The notes beneath the pieces were generated by a model. That model did no database searches. It had not been told where the DNA came from and worked only from the letters and a program-made list of their open reading frames with translations. Made by a program: the position numbers and the translations under genes. Of a DNA stretch of 58,629 nucleotides, positions 1 through 8,739 are shown piece by piece. This stretch comes from an uncultured Clostridia bacterium. Its GTDB lineage: Bacteria > Bacillota > Clostridia > TANB77 > CAG-508. Each line of letters starts with the position of its first letter. The first letter of the stretch is position 1. The stretch covers positions 1 through 58,629 of the forward strand of contig CAOXTD010000007.1 of NCBI GenBank assembly GCA_948560265.1, in the 5' to 3' direction.

Positions 1-375
1 TTAGATGTACATGATAATGAGATAGTTAGTTATGAAGTAGACTTCAAAGAAAAAATGATTATTCTAAGAACTGTTAGTGAACAAAATGAAAAAGTACAAG
101 TTGTATTTAAAGATGTGTTAGCTAATTTCTTTGAAAATGGAGGTCACCAAAATATTATTTTCGACATTGTTACAGACACAATAAAAGATTTCATTAGAGA
201 AAATGAAAAAATGCTAAAGGAAAAGAAGAATATGTGTTGACCTATGTGTTATACAGATTTAAAGGAATTACAGAAATTACTAGAAGCGAGAAAATACAAA
301 TATTTTTTTATTGAATCTTCTCACGGCTTATCAGGTTGGGTATTAGCAAAAGAAATGGAGATATTTGAAAGTTAA
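1..375 (+). pseudogene. Small protein gene interrupted by in-frame TGA; 5' end outside window
   Basis: An open frame enters from the left edge and stops at a TGA at 238-240. The same frame continues at once (CCT, then ATG at 244) to a TAA at 373-375, giving another 43 codons. The two parts read as one protein: a segment with the motif NIIFDIVTDTIKDFI, then, after the stop, a C-terminal end containing SSHGLSGWVLAKEMEI. The residue before the stop is Cys and the one after is Pro; a Trp (TGG) at the stop would fit my memory of related proteins, but I cannot check this. TGA is a normal stop elsewhere in the window, so I read this as a nonsense mutation, not recoding. Function unknown. The downstream part could alternatively be expressed from the ATG at 244. 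Confidence 0.55.
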
Positions 376-387
376 AGAAAAATATAA

Positions 388-429
388 AATAGTATAGATT
401 TAACATTTACTAAATCTATACTATTTTTT
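388..429 (+). terminator. Rho-independent terminator
   Basis: An inverted repeat (aatagtatagattta / taaatctatactatt) is followed by a T run. It lies just after the stop at 375. Confidence 0.8.
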
Positions 430-546
430 CATAATATATCAGCAAACCCAAAAAATGCTAAAACAGGTTAAGAAAGATATTTACAAAAAAAATGGAATAG
501 CATATAATGATTTCACTATGTAGTATAAGGAGGAAAAAAGAAAACC

Positions 547-3500
547 ATGAAAACAAGAAAACGAAAAGCCATAGTAATCACGGTAATCCTATTGATGCTT
601 TTAACGGCGGTAGGTTTTAGTGTAAAAGCTAATACCAAAACGACAGGGGAATTTAATGTACAAATTAATTTAAAATTCCCAACACAAAATGAAAAACCAA
701 CTATTACTATGAAAAAAATAGGAGGTAAAAAAACATACAGTCCATCAGAAGTTTCTAACAGTGACACAGCATTGTATTATCATTTTGATGCATTAGAAAC
801 AGGAGAATATGAGCTAGAAGTAACAGGAAAAGGTTATATTACATATAAACAACCAGTTACGATTGAAAATCAATTGATGGAACTAAAACTAACCAATGGA
901 TATGACCAAGTAGCTAGCAGCAAAATAGGGGTTATTGTTTTAGGAGACATTAATGGAGATCATGTCATTGATGAAAAAGACCAAAATTTAATGATACAAA
1001 AAATAGAAGCAGGTAAATATGATAAAAAATATGACCTAAATGGAGACAAAAAGCTAGACATTATTGACTTATCATATATTACTTTTAACCAAACAAAAAA
1101 TACAGAGGGAAGTCCTAATAAGACAGCAACTCCAATTAATTTATTAAATACACAAAAAATTGCAGTAGAAGAAAAGCAAGGTACCAAAATTAAATTAGAA
1201 GAAGGTACTAAACTAGAAGATGTTTTAAAAAATAATGAAAAATATATTACATTAGCACCAACAGGAGAAGAAGCAGAAATTTCACAAGATAATCCAGTAG
1301 AAATTTCACTTGATTTAAGCCAAAGTGAAAACCAAACACAAGCAATTGTGATTTCACCAGCAAATGACCCGAATAATTTTATCAAAGATGGTGAAGTTAT
1401 TATTGTAGATGAAAAAGGCAATGAAATTAGTGTTCCAATTAAAACACCAGAAGTAACACCAAATCAACGTATTGCAAGAGCATTTGCAGGTGGTGCAAGA
1501 GCTATGACAAGAATAGCAAAAGCAATTACAAATGAAATTGCAACAATAGAACAAGATGGAACCGTAGTAATCAATTTAAGAGGGCAAGTTGCTATTAAAA
1601 GGATTACGATTAAAGTAACAGAGACAGGAAGCAACAAATTAGCAGATATTTCTAAAGTAGAGTTTTTAAATAATATGGAAGAAAGAATACCTGCACCAGA
1701 AATGGATATACCAGAAAATCTAAGAGCAGTAGCAGGAAGCAAAGAGTTCTCACTTACTTGGGACAGAGCAAGAAATGTAACAGGATATGAAGTAAGTATT
1801 AAAGCAATTAGTGAAAGAAAATTTGGTAAAGAAGAATTTATTACAAATGCTATAACAGATATTATTAGAACAGATACCAATAGTCTAAAAGTAAGTAGCT
1901 ATAATCAAGATAAAATAAAAAATGGAACAAAATTTGAAGTAAAAGTACAATCTATTAATGGTGAATGGAAAAGCGGATACTGTAAAGTAATCTATGTTAC
2001 ACCAAAACCAAATAAGAAACCAGATGCACCAGATAATGTATCAGTAACAGGCGCATATAAAAGCTTAAATGTAACATGGAAAGACATGGAAGATACTGAT
2101 ACCTATAGTGTATATTATAGAGAATATGAAAAAGGAAACTATATTCAAGCTGTAACAGGTCTTGCCAATAATAGTTATACAATTGAAAACTTAGAAAGCA
2201 ATGTAAAATATCAAGTATATGTAACAGGTACAAATGCAATAGGAACTAGTAACCCATCTATTGTAGGAGTAGGTACTACTATTAGCTTAGAACCAGCAAT
2301 TATGCCAAAATACAAATTAATTAACACATCAAATGGAGAAGGAAAAGTAACAAATCATATTAAAAATGTAACCTTTGGTAGCGTAGGAACAAATAGTATG
2401 ATAGATAGTCCTTTAGATGAAGGAAAAGCAGGAAGCGGTTTAGGAATGGTAGACGATAATCACACTTCATACTTTAACAGATCAGACTGGGATATGGGAT
2501 GTAGTTATCCAGACAAAAATAAAGTACCATTTATTGAATTTGATGACTATTACCAAATGAGCTATATTGCATTCTCAGCAATAAAAGATAATGGAGTAGT
2601 AAAAGCTGCACGTATTTATTATACAGACAGAGAAGGAAACCAAAAACAAATTGGTAACTATTCTGTATTAGGAAGAACCTGTGAAAATGGTAGAAAATAT
2701 TATGTGATTAAGCTTCCAGAACCAATTGAAACAAATAAAATTGGTATTGGTTTAGAAGGAAATTCTTATGTAAGAGAAATCACGATAGCAGAAATTAAGT
2801 TCTACTATCATGACACATTAGAAAATGACATTAACAATCTATATGCAGACCAAATGCATGTAACATTAAGGGAGGATGTTAACCAAGATACTTTAGATGC
2901 ATTACAAACAAGACTAGACACTAAAGATTCTGACGAATATCATCCAGAAAGAGAAATGTTACAAAGAGAATTAGATACAGCAAAAGAAATCTACAATAAC
3001 AAAACTTTAAATGAAGCAATTCAAATAGACACAACTGTTACAAAGAAGAAAGATGGACATATTACCTTTAGCGGAGGATTAAATGCATGGCAACCATTAG
3101 GTGTAGTTGCACACGAAAGTGAACAACTAGAAATCTATGTAGGAAATCCAAAATTAGCAGTAGGTTCTAATACAAATCTAGTTTTAATCGCTACACAATA
3201 TCATGCAGAATCTGGTAAATGGCATCAAGCAGTAACTACTTTAAAAGTAGGTAAAAATGAAGTTACCATACCAAGAATAGCAACATTTGATTTTGAACAA
3301 GGTGGAGCATTATACATTGAATACACAGGAAATAATGCAAATGATATTTATGGTGTAAGAGTAAGTGGTGGAAGTAAAGTTCCAATGCTAGATGTTTCAA
3401 AATTAACAACAGAACAAGACAAAAAAGCAGCTATTAAAACTTATGTAGAAGAATTAGAGGCATATGTTCCAACATTAGAAGCAAAACATAATGAACATAA

Positions 3501-5676
3501 AGCAAAAAATGATACATTAAATAGAGAATATCAAAAACAAAATTGTATTTTAGGTGCAACAGATATTGTTCTACCACAAATGATGTATTCTGTTTCAGCA
3601 GAACAAATCTTAGGAGCTCTAAAAGGAACAACTGATGAAAAGACAAATCAGTTATATGACTCTTTAGAAGCAATGAATGATATGGTAGATCTATTCTATT
3701 CACATAAAGGTCTAAGCAAATCACCAGATGCAGGAGCAAAAAATCAATATCCAGTAAGTAGATTAAATATTCGTTATCATAGAATGTTTGCAGGAGCATT
3801 TATGTATGCAGGCGGACTTCATATTGGTATTGAATGGGGTTCTGTAGGAGGCCTTGCAACTTCTGTTCCAGTTCAAGCAACAGAAGAAGGAAAATATGAA
3901 AGTGGAAATTATTTCGGTTGGGGAATTGCACATGAAATAGGACATATCATTAATGAAGGTGCTTATGCAGTAGCAGAAGTTACTAACAACTATTTTGCAG
4001 TATTAGCACAAGCAAAAGATACAAATGATAGTGTTCGTTTACAATATCCAGAAGTGTACAAAAAAGTAACTTCAGGAACCAAAGGAAGAGCGTCTAATGT
4101 ATTTACACAATTAGGATTATATTGGCAATTACATTTAGCTTATGATAAAGGCGGATATAACTATAAGACATTTGATACTTACCAAGAACAATTTGATAAT
4201 TTAATTTTTGCAAGAATGGATACTTATGCAAGAAATGTTGCGCTAGCTCCAAAGCCAGGAGGAGTAGCTTTAACATTAAGTGGTGATTCTGATAACAAAT
4301 TAATGAGATTAGCAGTAGCAGCAGCTCAAAAAGATATTTTATCTTTCTTTGAAAGATGGGGAATGACACCAGATGCTACGACTAGAGCATATGCAGCACA
4401 ATTTAGTAAAGAGACTAGACCAATTTACTATGTAAATGATGAAGCTAGAAGCTATGAATTAGCAGGTGGTACAGGAATGACAGCAGGTACAAAAGTAACT
4501 GCTAGCCTAAGCAAAGAAAATAATAGTAATCAAGTAAAAATTACATTAGGAAATACAAATCAATCAGCAAACGCTATGCTTGGATATGAAATTATTAGAA
4601 GCTATATGGAAAACGACAAAGAAGTTAGCAGAGCAGTAGCATTTGTTACAGCTGATAAGACAGAATATATTGATACGATTGAAACTATCAATAATCGTGT
4701 ATTCACATATAAAGTAATTGCTTATGATAAGCTATTAAATGCAACAGCACAAGTAGTATTAGATCCAATTAAGATATCGCATGATGGAAGTATTTCAAAA
4801 CAAGACTGGACAATACAAACAAACTTGACATCAACAGAAGATACAGATAGAACAGAAGAAGATGAAGAACAAGACATTACTTGTGGAACAATTAAAAAAT
4901 CAGCAATTGATAAGATTGCCAATAACAACTATAGTGATAATTACACAGGAACTATCACAAATGGTAATGGTGAAATTACAATTAGCTTAGGAGAAGTTAC
5001 AAGTTTAGTTGCTTTAAAATATACAGCAGGAACAGGTACACCAATTAGCAATTATGAAATTCAAATTAGTAAAGATAATGTAACTTGGGAAACTGTAAAA
5101 ACAGGAACCTTTGAGTTAGATAGTAATAATTCACAAATAGTATACTTCAATAAAGCAGGAGATTCTTGGTTATATACCTATGATGCAGCTTATGTTAAAT
5201 TAAAGATTAAGAGTGGAACTAGTGTATCTATTGCTGAAATTGATTTATTAGGTCAAACAGGTGATAATGTAGAACTAGTAGAAAATGGAATTGGAAAGTT
5301 AAAAGCAGATTACAAATATGGAAATCAAGCAGAAGACTTCATTCCAGCAGGTTCAGTAGTATTTACAGGAACTTATAAAGGAAATCCAGCCTATAATGCA
5401 CTTAAATTATGGGATGAGAATAATAAACTAATTGAAGGTGTACAAATTATTTTTGCAGATGTACCAGCACAAGGAGAACTAGGAGAAACAGCAGATGGTA
5501 TTTGGATTTACTATATTAAACCAGAAGATATACCGGCTGTACTTCCAAAAACAATTAGAGCAGAACTATATCGTGTAGATGACGCACATACAAATGAAGG
5601 AGAAAGACTTGTTAGTGATACTTACCGTATAACAGTTCCAACAAGTTTACCAGATTTAGAGATTAAACGTGATTAA
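547..5676 (+). CDS. Secreted M60-like (enhancin-type) metalloprotease with dockerin, FN3 and discoidin-like domains
   Basis: This 1709-residue secreted protein has a Lys/Arg-rich signal peptide (about residues 1-29). A dockerin-like module lies at about 132-180, with two calcium loops of the type DINGDHVID and DLNGDKKLD. Two fibronectin type III domains follow at about 388-580, then a discoidin-like beta region at about 620-760. The M60-like peptidase domain contains HEIGH (His1129, Glu1130, His1133) and the EVTNN motif (Glu1144), matching the gluzincin signature of this family. A second F5/8C-like carbohydrate-binding region is at about 1445-1575. M60 proteases typically attack mucins and other glycoproteins, so a role at the cell surface or in mucus is inferred. 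The RBS aaggagg precedes the ATG. The next gene encodes a candidate cohesin anchor, so the dockerin may tether this enzyme to the cell wall. Confidence 0.88.
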   Translation: MKTRKRKAIVITVILLMLLTAVGFSVKANTKTTGEFNVQINLKFPTQNEKPTITMKKIGGKKTYSPSEVSNSDTALYYHFDALETGEYELEVTGKGYITYKQPVTIENQLMELKLTNGYDQVASSKIGVIVLGDINGDHVIDEKDQNLMIQKIEAGKYDKKYDLNGDKKLDIIDLSYITFNQTKNTEGSPNKTATPINLLNTQKIAVEEKQGTKIKLEEGTKLEDVLKNNEKYITLAPTGEEAEISQDNPVEISLDLSQSENQTQAIVISPANDPNNFIKDGEVIIVDEKGNEISVPIKTPEVTPNQRIARAFAGGARAMTRIAKAITNEIATIEQDGTVVINLRGQVAIKRITIKVTETGSNKLADISKVEFLNNMEERIPAPEMDIPENLRAVAGSKEFSLTWDRARNVTGYEVSIKAISERKFGKEEFITNAITDIIRTDTNSLKVSSYNQDKIKNGTKFEVKVQSINGEWKSGYCKVIYVTPKPNKKPDAPDNVSVTGAYKSLNVTWKDMEDTDTYSVYYREYEKGNYIQAVTGLANNSYTIENLESNVKYQVYVTGTNAIGTSNPSIVGVGTTISLEPAIMPKYKLINTSNGEGKVTNHIKNVTFGSVGTNSMIDSPLDEGKAGSGLGMVDDNHTSYFNRSDWDMGCSYPDKNKVPFIEFDDYYQMSYIAFSAIKDNGVVKAARIYYTDREGNQKQIGNYSVLGRTCENGRKYYVIKLPEPIETNKIGIGLEGNSYVREITIAEIKFYYHDTLENDINNLYADQMHVTLREDVNQDTLDALQTRLDTKDSDEYHPEREMLQRELDTAKEIYNNKTLNEAIQIDTTVTKKKDGHITFSGGLNAWQPLGVVAHESEQLEIYVGNPKLAVGSNTNLVLIATQYHAESGKWHQAVTTLKVGKNEVTIPRIATFDFEQGGALYIEYTGNNANDIYGVRVSGGSKVPMLDVSKLTTEQDKKAAIKTYVEELEAYVPTLEAKHNEHKAKNDTLNREYQKQNCILGATDIVLPQMMYSVSAEQILGALKGTTDEKTNQLYDSLEAMNDMVDLFYSHKGLSKSPDAGAKNQYPVSRLNIRYHRMFAGAFMYAGGLHIGIEWGSVGGLATSVPVQATEEGKYESGNYFGWGIAHEIGHIINEGAYAVAEVTNNYFAVLAQAKDTNDSVRLQYPEVYKKVTSGTKGRASNVFTQLGLYWQLHLAYDKGGYNYKTFDTYQEQFDNLIFARMDTYARNVALAPKPGGVALTLSGDSDNKLMRLAVAAAQKDILSFFERWGMTPDATTRAYAAQFSKETRPIYYVNDEARSYELAGGTGMTAGTKVTASLSKENNSNQVKITLGNTNQSANAMLGYEIIRSYMENDKEVSRAVAFVTADKTEYIDTIETINNRVFTYKVIAYDKLLNATAQVVLDPIKISHDGSISKQDWTIQTNLTSTEDTDRTEEDEEQDITCGTIKKSAIDKIANNNYSDNYTGTITNGNGEITISLGEVTSLVALKYTAGTGTPISNYEIQISKDNVTWETVKTGTFELDSNNSQIVYFNKAGDSWLYTYDAAYVKLKIKSGTSVSIAEIDLLGQTGDNVELVENGIGKLKADYKYGNQAEDFIPAGSVVFTGTYKGNPAYNALKLWDENNKLIEGVQIIFADVPAQGELGETADGIWIYYIKPEDIPAVLPKTIRAELYRVDDAHTNEGERLVSDTYRITVPTSLPDLEIKRD

Positions 5677-5696
5677 CAAGTAAAATTGAGGCATAA

Positions 5697-5743
5697 CTAT
5701 ATTCTTAGTCAATTACATCATAGTGTAATTGACTAGAATATAG
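5697..5743 (+). other. Strong intercistronic hairpin
   Basis: A near-perfect 20-bp inverted repeat with one bulged T and a 6-nt loop lies between the M60 gene and the LPxTG gene. No U-run follows on the + strand, so it looks more like an mRNA processing or stabilising hairpin, or a leaky attenuator, than a simple terminator. Confidence 0.6.
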
Positions 5744-5766
5744 AAAAAATAAAGGAGAAAAAAATC

Positions 5767-6723
5767 ATGAAAACAAGAAAAGATACTATTTTAAAGTTCA
5801 TAGCAATTCCTTTTATCATGATGGCATTTACAATAATCCTTCTAAGTAATAATGTAAAAGCAGCCAATGACACCACAGTTGCTTTAAAACAAGATGGACA
5901 GAATGTAAAAGTAAGTTTAAATCCAAAGGAAGAGGCAAGTATTGCCTCCTTCCAAATAGGATTAAAAATAGAGGCTAGTAAGGCAGCAGATATTAAAAAT
6001 GTTACATTCAATTGGGCAAATATAGGAAATGCGAAACTAAAAAAGGAAAGCTATGATAAAGAAAAAGGAATTTTAAATCTATATGTGGTAACAGAGGCAG
6101 AGCAAAATACAGGGACAACTATTGATGTAGGAACAATTAAGATCGAAACAAATAAAAGCACAAAAGTAACTGTATCACCAATTGCAGACAAAACAACAGC
6201 TTCTTCTATTGCACATAAAGATACCAAAGTAGATGCAGCAGCATCTAATAAAATAACGTATACAGCGAATACTAGTGGCGGAAGTACAGGGGATAATCAA
6301 GGCGGAAATAACTCAGAAAATCAGGGAAGTAGCAACTCTGGAAACCAAGGTGGTAATAATTCGGGTAGCGGAAATACAGGAAATGGATCAACAGGAAGCG
6401 GAAACAACTCTAATGGTTCTAACTCTGGAAGCAACGTAGATAATAAAGATGATGAAGATAATGATAAAGAAGACAAAGATGACGAAGATGACGAAGATGA
6501 CGAAGAAAATGATGATGAGAACAATGTGGAAGACAACAATGAAATAGATAACGACACTTCTTCTAATCAAGTAGATAATGTTGCAACAGGAGCATTACCA
6601 CAAACAGGAGAAAAAGACAACTTTATAGTAGTGTGGATATTTATGGCATTAGTTGTACTAATAGGCGTTTTATTAGCCTTTGGATATAAGAATATGAATA
6701 AAAAGAATAGTTTTAAATTATAG
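5767..6723 (+). CDS. LPxTG cell-wall-anchored protein with cohesin-like domain
   Basis: The 318-residue precursor has a signal peptide (1-34). Residues about 35-165 form a beta-rich domain whose pattern (VKVSLNP..., IASFQIGLKIE..., GTIKIET) resembles cohesins. A Ser/Gly/Asn-rich linker (about 175-225) and an acidic Asp/Glu stretch (about 225-270) follow. The C-terminus has the classic sortase signal: LPQTG at 277-281, a hydrophobic helix and a short basic tail. It should be covalently attached to peptidoglycan by a sortase encoded elsewhere. The first residues (MKTRK) match the start of the upstream M60 protease, and the gene follows it by 90 bp. A function as a surface receptor for dockerin proteins is inferred; the cohesin call rests on pattern only. 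Confidence 0.75.
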   Translation: MKTRKDTILKFIAIPFIMMAFTIILLSNNVKAANDTTVALKQDGQNVKVSLNPKEEASIASFQIGLKIEASKAADIKNVTFNWANIGNAKLKKESYDKEKGILNLYVVTEAEQNTGTTIDVGTIKIETNKSTKVTVSPIADKTTASSIAHKDTKVDAAASNKITYTANTSGGSTGDNQGGNNSENQGSSNSGNQGGNNSGSGNTGNGSTGSGNNSNGSNSGSNVDNKDDEDNDKEDKDDEDDEDDEENDDENNVEDNNEIDNDTSSNQVDNVATGALPQTGEKDNFIVVWIFMALVVLIGVLLAFGYKNMNKKNSFKL

Positions 6724-6734
6724 ATTTATAAAGA

Positions 6735-6773
6735 AGAAAGAATTTCAATTATAACTTGAAATTCTTTCTTTTT
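6735..6773. terminator. Bidirectional-looking terminator hairpin
   Basis: The inverted repeat agaaagaatttcaa / ttgaaattctttct is followed by a T-rich stretch. It separates the LPxTG gene from the convergent VanW gene. Confidence 0.75.
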
Positions 6774-6817
6774 CTGTATACAAAGTATCTCGCTAAAAAT
6801 TGCCTAATAAAGCTTAC

Positions 6818-7483
6818 TTAATTTAGTTGTGTTAATTTAATTTTAACCTCTTTTTCAGTCATTTCACCATAAATTTTAATATCATGACCAGTGTTATTTT
6901 TAAATTTAAAATCAATTTCACCATAAGCTACAGCGGCATCTTTGCCAAGCGGAACATAATAGACTTCTTGTGTGTGTTCATGTCTTTCAGTTACTTTTAA
7001 ATTATCTACTTTTAAAACAGCATTATATAAAGTGGTACTAACTTGGCAATTACCACCACCATAATCTTTTTTATACTTATCTTCTACAAATACGCCAGCT
7101 TTTTCGTAACCTTCGTTAGGAGTAGGACTTCCCACTGTTTCATTAAAAGAAAAGGTATCTCCATTTTTTACAATAGTGTCATTTAATTTAGAAAGACTAA
7201 TTTCCATATTGTTATCACGGTGATTATCTTCTTCCATGATTTTAGTAGAAAATTTCGCAATTTCTTTTTCTAAACCTTCAGTCACGCTAACACTTTCTTT
7301 TTCTGTAATGGCATTGTTCTTTTCATTTTGGCTATTTATGTTTTGTGGATTAGAATTATCTGTACTAACTCTAGTTCCAGGAGTGGGATTTATATTTTGA
7401 GTAGAACTAAAGAAAAAGTATATTCCAATTCCAATTAAAGCCACAACAATTAATGAAATAAAAATCCATTTTTTATCTTTCAT
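6818..7483 (-). CDS. VanW family membrane-anchored protein
   Basis: The 221-residue protein has an N-terminal membrane anchor (IFISLIVVALIGIGIYFFF), a Pro/Asn-rich linker and a C-terminal VanW domain with the signatures GDTFSFNETVG and GGGNCQVSTTLYNA. VanW-domain proteins occur in vancomycin-resistance clusters but also widely on clostridial chromosomes, where their role is not settled; a cell-wall-related function is the usual guess. The reading frame is open further upstream, but the ATG at 7483 follows an aggtgt ribosome-binding-like sequence and begins a sensible membrane anchor, so I chose it. There is no van operon context here. Confidence 0.85.
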   Translation of the reverse strand: MKDKKWIFISLIVVALIGIGIYFFFSSTQNINPTPGTRVSTDNSNPQNINSQNEKNNAITEKESVSVTEGLEKEIAKFSTKIMEEDNHRDNNMEISLSKLNDTIVKNGDTFSFNETVGSPTPNEGYEKAGVFVEDKYKKDYGGGNCQVSTTLYNAVLKVDNLKVTERHEHTQEVYYVPLGKDAAVAYGEIDFKFKNNTGHDIKIYGEMTEKEVKIKLTQLN

Positions 7484-7560
7484 AATATTTACACCTCTAG
7501 TTTTACTATTGCCAAAATTTCTATAAAAATAATTGAAATTTTTTACAGCACTTTTTACAG

Positions 7561-7588
7561 TTGACAAAATTTCAAAATATAGTATAAT
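7561..7588 (+). promoter_or_regulatory. Sigma-A promoter for the small ORF and rpmE
   Basis: TTGACA (7561-7566) and TATAAT (7583-7588) are separated by 16 bp, followed by an RBS and the ATG at 7622. It is close to consensus. Confidence 0.8.
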
Positions 7589-7621
7589 TAATATAGTTAA
7601 GAACGAAAGGAAGAGAAGCTT

Positions 7622-7771
7622 ATGCTAGCAAAATCTTGGAAAAAAATTTTATTATTTGTTTTAATTATTGCATGTTTATTTAATGTAATTAATAAACTTG
7701 TACATAAAGCATCTATGGAGCAAGAGGTAAAAGCTTCTGTACAATATATGCAAGAACAAAATAAAAAATAG
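7622..7771 (+). CDS. Small single-pass membrane protein, unknown function
   Basis: A 49-residue ORF starts with ATG after gaacgaaaggaagag. It has a basic N-terminus (MLAKSWKK), one hydrophobic helix (ILLFVLIIACLF) and a charged tail with a VQYMQEQNKK end. The near-consensus promoter 34 bp upstream and the RBS support expression. I do not recognise a family. Confidence 0.55.
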   Translation: MLAKSWKKILLFVLIIACLFNVINKLVHKASMEQEVKASVQYMQEQNKK

Positions 7772-7856
7772 AAAATACTTGAAATTATAAAAAGATTGTG
7801 ATACAATAAATGGCAGTATTGATTATTAAAGAGTGTTAAGGAGGGAAGAAGACAAG

Positions 7857-8057
7857 ATGAAAGAAGGAATACATCCAAATTATACAGAAGCAACTATCAC
7901 ATGTGCATGTGGTAATGTTATGAAAACAAATTCAACAAAAAGTGATATGAAAGTTGATATTTGCTCAAAATGTCATCCATTTTGGACTGGAAACTTAAAA
8001 AGAGAAACAACTGGTGGTAGAGCAGATAAATTTAAAAAGAAATATGGTATTCAATAA
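7857..8057 (+). CDS. rpmE: 50S ribosomal protein L31
   Basis: This 66-residue protein begins MKEGIHPNY and carries the zinc-ligand pairs CAC and CSKC. It ends in the family pattern TGGRADKFKKKYG. It is the zinc-binding (C+) type of L31, a component of the large ribosomal subunit. The start at 7857 is chosen over the open frame upstream because it matches the universal L31 N-terminus and follows the gaggg-type RBS. A terminator hairpin follows directly. Confidence 0.96.
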   Translation: MKEGIHPNYTEATITCACGNVMKTNSTKSDMKVDICSKCHPFWTGNLKRETTGGRADKFKKKYGIQ

Positions 8058-8080
8058 AAATTATAAAAGGAAGTATCAAA

Positions 8081-8114
8081 AAAAGTCATTCGAATCATCG
8101 AATGGCTTTTTTTG
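8081..8114 (+). terminator. Rho-independent terminator after rpmE
   Basis: The hairpin agtcattcga / tcgaatggct is followed by seven or more T residues. Confidence 0.85.
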
Positions 8115-8121
8115 ATGTTTT

Positions 8122-8388
8122 TTAATTTGCTTTTTTGTACATATCTAATCTAGTAGGTAATTTTTTAGCTAGTTTTGCAGTTTCTTCGTTAAATAGTAAA
8201 GTAGGAGCAATGTCAAAAGATTTTGCAATAATGTCAATATTTTTACAAGTCAAATTTGCATTTCCTGTTTCTACTACACTAATATATGCCATTTTAAATT
8301 TAGTTTTATTAGCATATTGTTCCTGTGTCATATGATTTTGATAACGATACCACTTAGTATTTAAACCTACTAATTCCATACAAGTCAT
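8122..8388 (-). CDS. Small XRE-type helix-turn-helix regulator
   Basis: The 88-residue protein is essentially one HTH_XRE domain: a helix with MTQEQYANKT, a recognition segment KMAYISVVETGNANLT and the closing helix IDIIAKSFDIAPTLLF. It is probably a DNA-binding repressor or phage/plasmid-type regulator. The ATG at 8388 follows aaggggg at good spacing; an in-frame ATG seven codons upstream overlaps that RBS and is less likely. No partner gene is evident, and its target is unknown. Confidence 0.8.
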   Translation of the reverse strand: MTCMELVGLNTKWYRYQNHMTQEQYANKTKFKMAYISVVETGNANLTCKNIDIIAKSFDIAPTLLFNEETAKLAKKLPTRLDMYKKAN

Positions 8389-8588
8389 AAAATAAGCCCC
8401 CTTATCCATTAATATTTATTAATATTATGCCTTATTTTTTAAAATATATGTGAATTTAAAACAAAGTGTTAAAATAAAACTTAATAAAGAGTTTGTTAAG
8501 AAATTTATAAGATAATGATTAGAAATAATATGAGTTATAATATATATTAATACTTCAAAATAAAATCTAAAAACTTTGTAAAAAACTG

Positions 8589-8617
8589 TTTACTTTTGTC
8601 AAAAAAATGTATACAAT
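8589..8617 (+). promoter_or_regulatory. Promoter of the glycosyltransferase operon
   Basis: TTTACT (8589-8594) and TACAAT (8612-8617) have 17-bp spacing. The 8410-8739 gap holds this promoter and the leader hairpin listed next; I see nothing else in it. Confidence 0.6.
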
Positions 8618-8627
8618 ACAATTAAGG

Positions 8628-8672
8628 TAGCTCTAAAAGCAAAATTATGAAATAATTTTGCTTTTAGAGATA
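8628..8672 (+). other. Long leader hairpin in the 5' UTR of the glycosyltransferase gene
   Basis: The arms ctctaaaagcaaaatta and taattttgcttttagag form a 17-bp perfect stem with a 5-nt loop (tgaaa), just downstream of the promoter. No U-run follows. It could stabilise the mRNA or act in post-transcriptional control. Confidence 0.55.
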
Positions 8673-8739
8673 GCTTATGCAAAATTTTATCAAAAATTTT
8701 ACATTCCTATAAATCAAAAGAAAAGAAAGGGGACACCTA

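Noticed and set aside
238..240. UGA read as tryptophan (alternative code)
   Set aside because: TGA is the natural stop of several intact genes, for example those ending at 25232, 37961 and 53299, often inside ATGA overlaps, and tryptophan is written TGG throughout.
6388..6570. Antisense ORFs opposite the acidic and Ser-rich part of the LPxTG protein
   Set aside because: They are mirror frames of low-complexity codons (Ser- and Phe-rich) without RBS.
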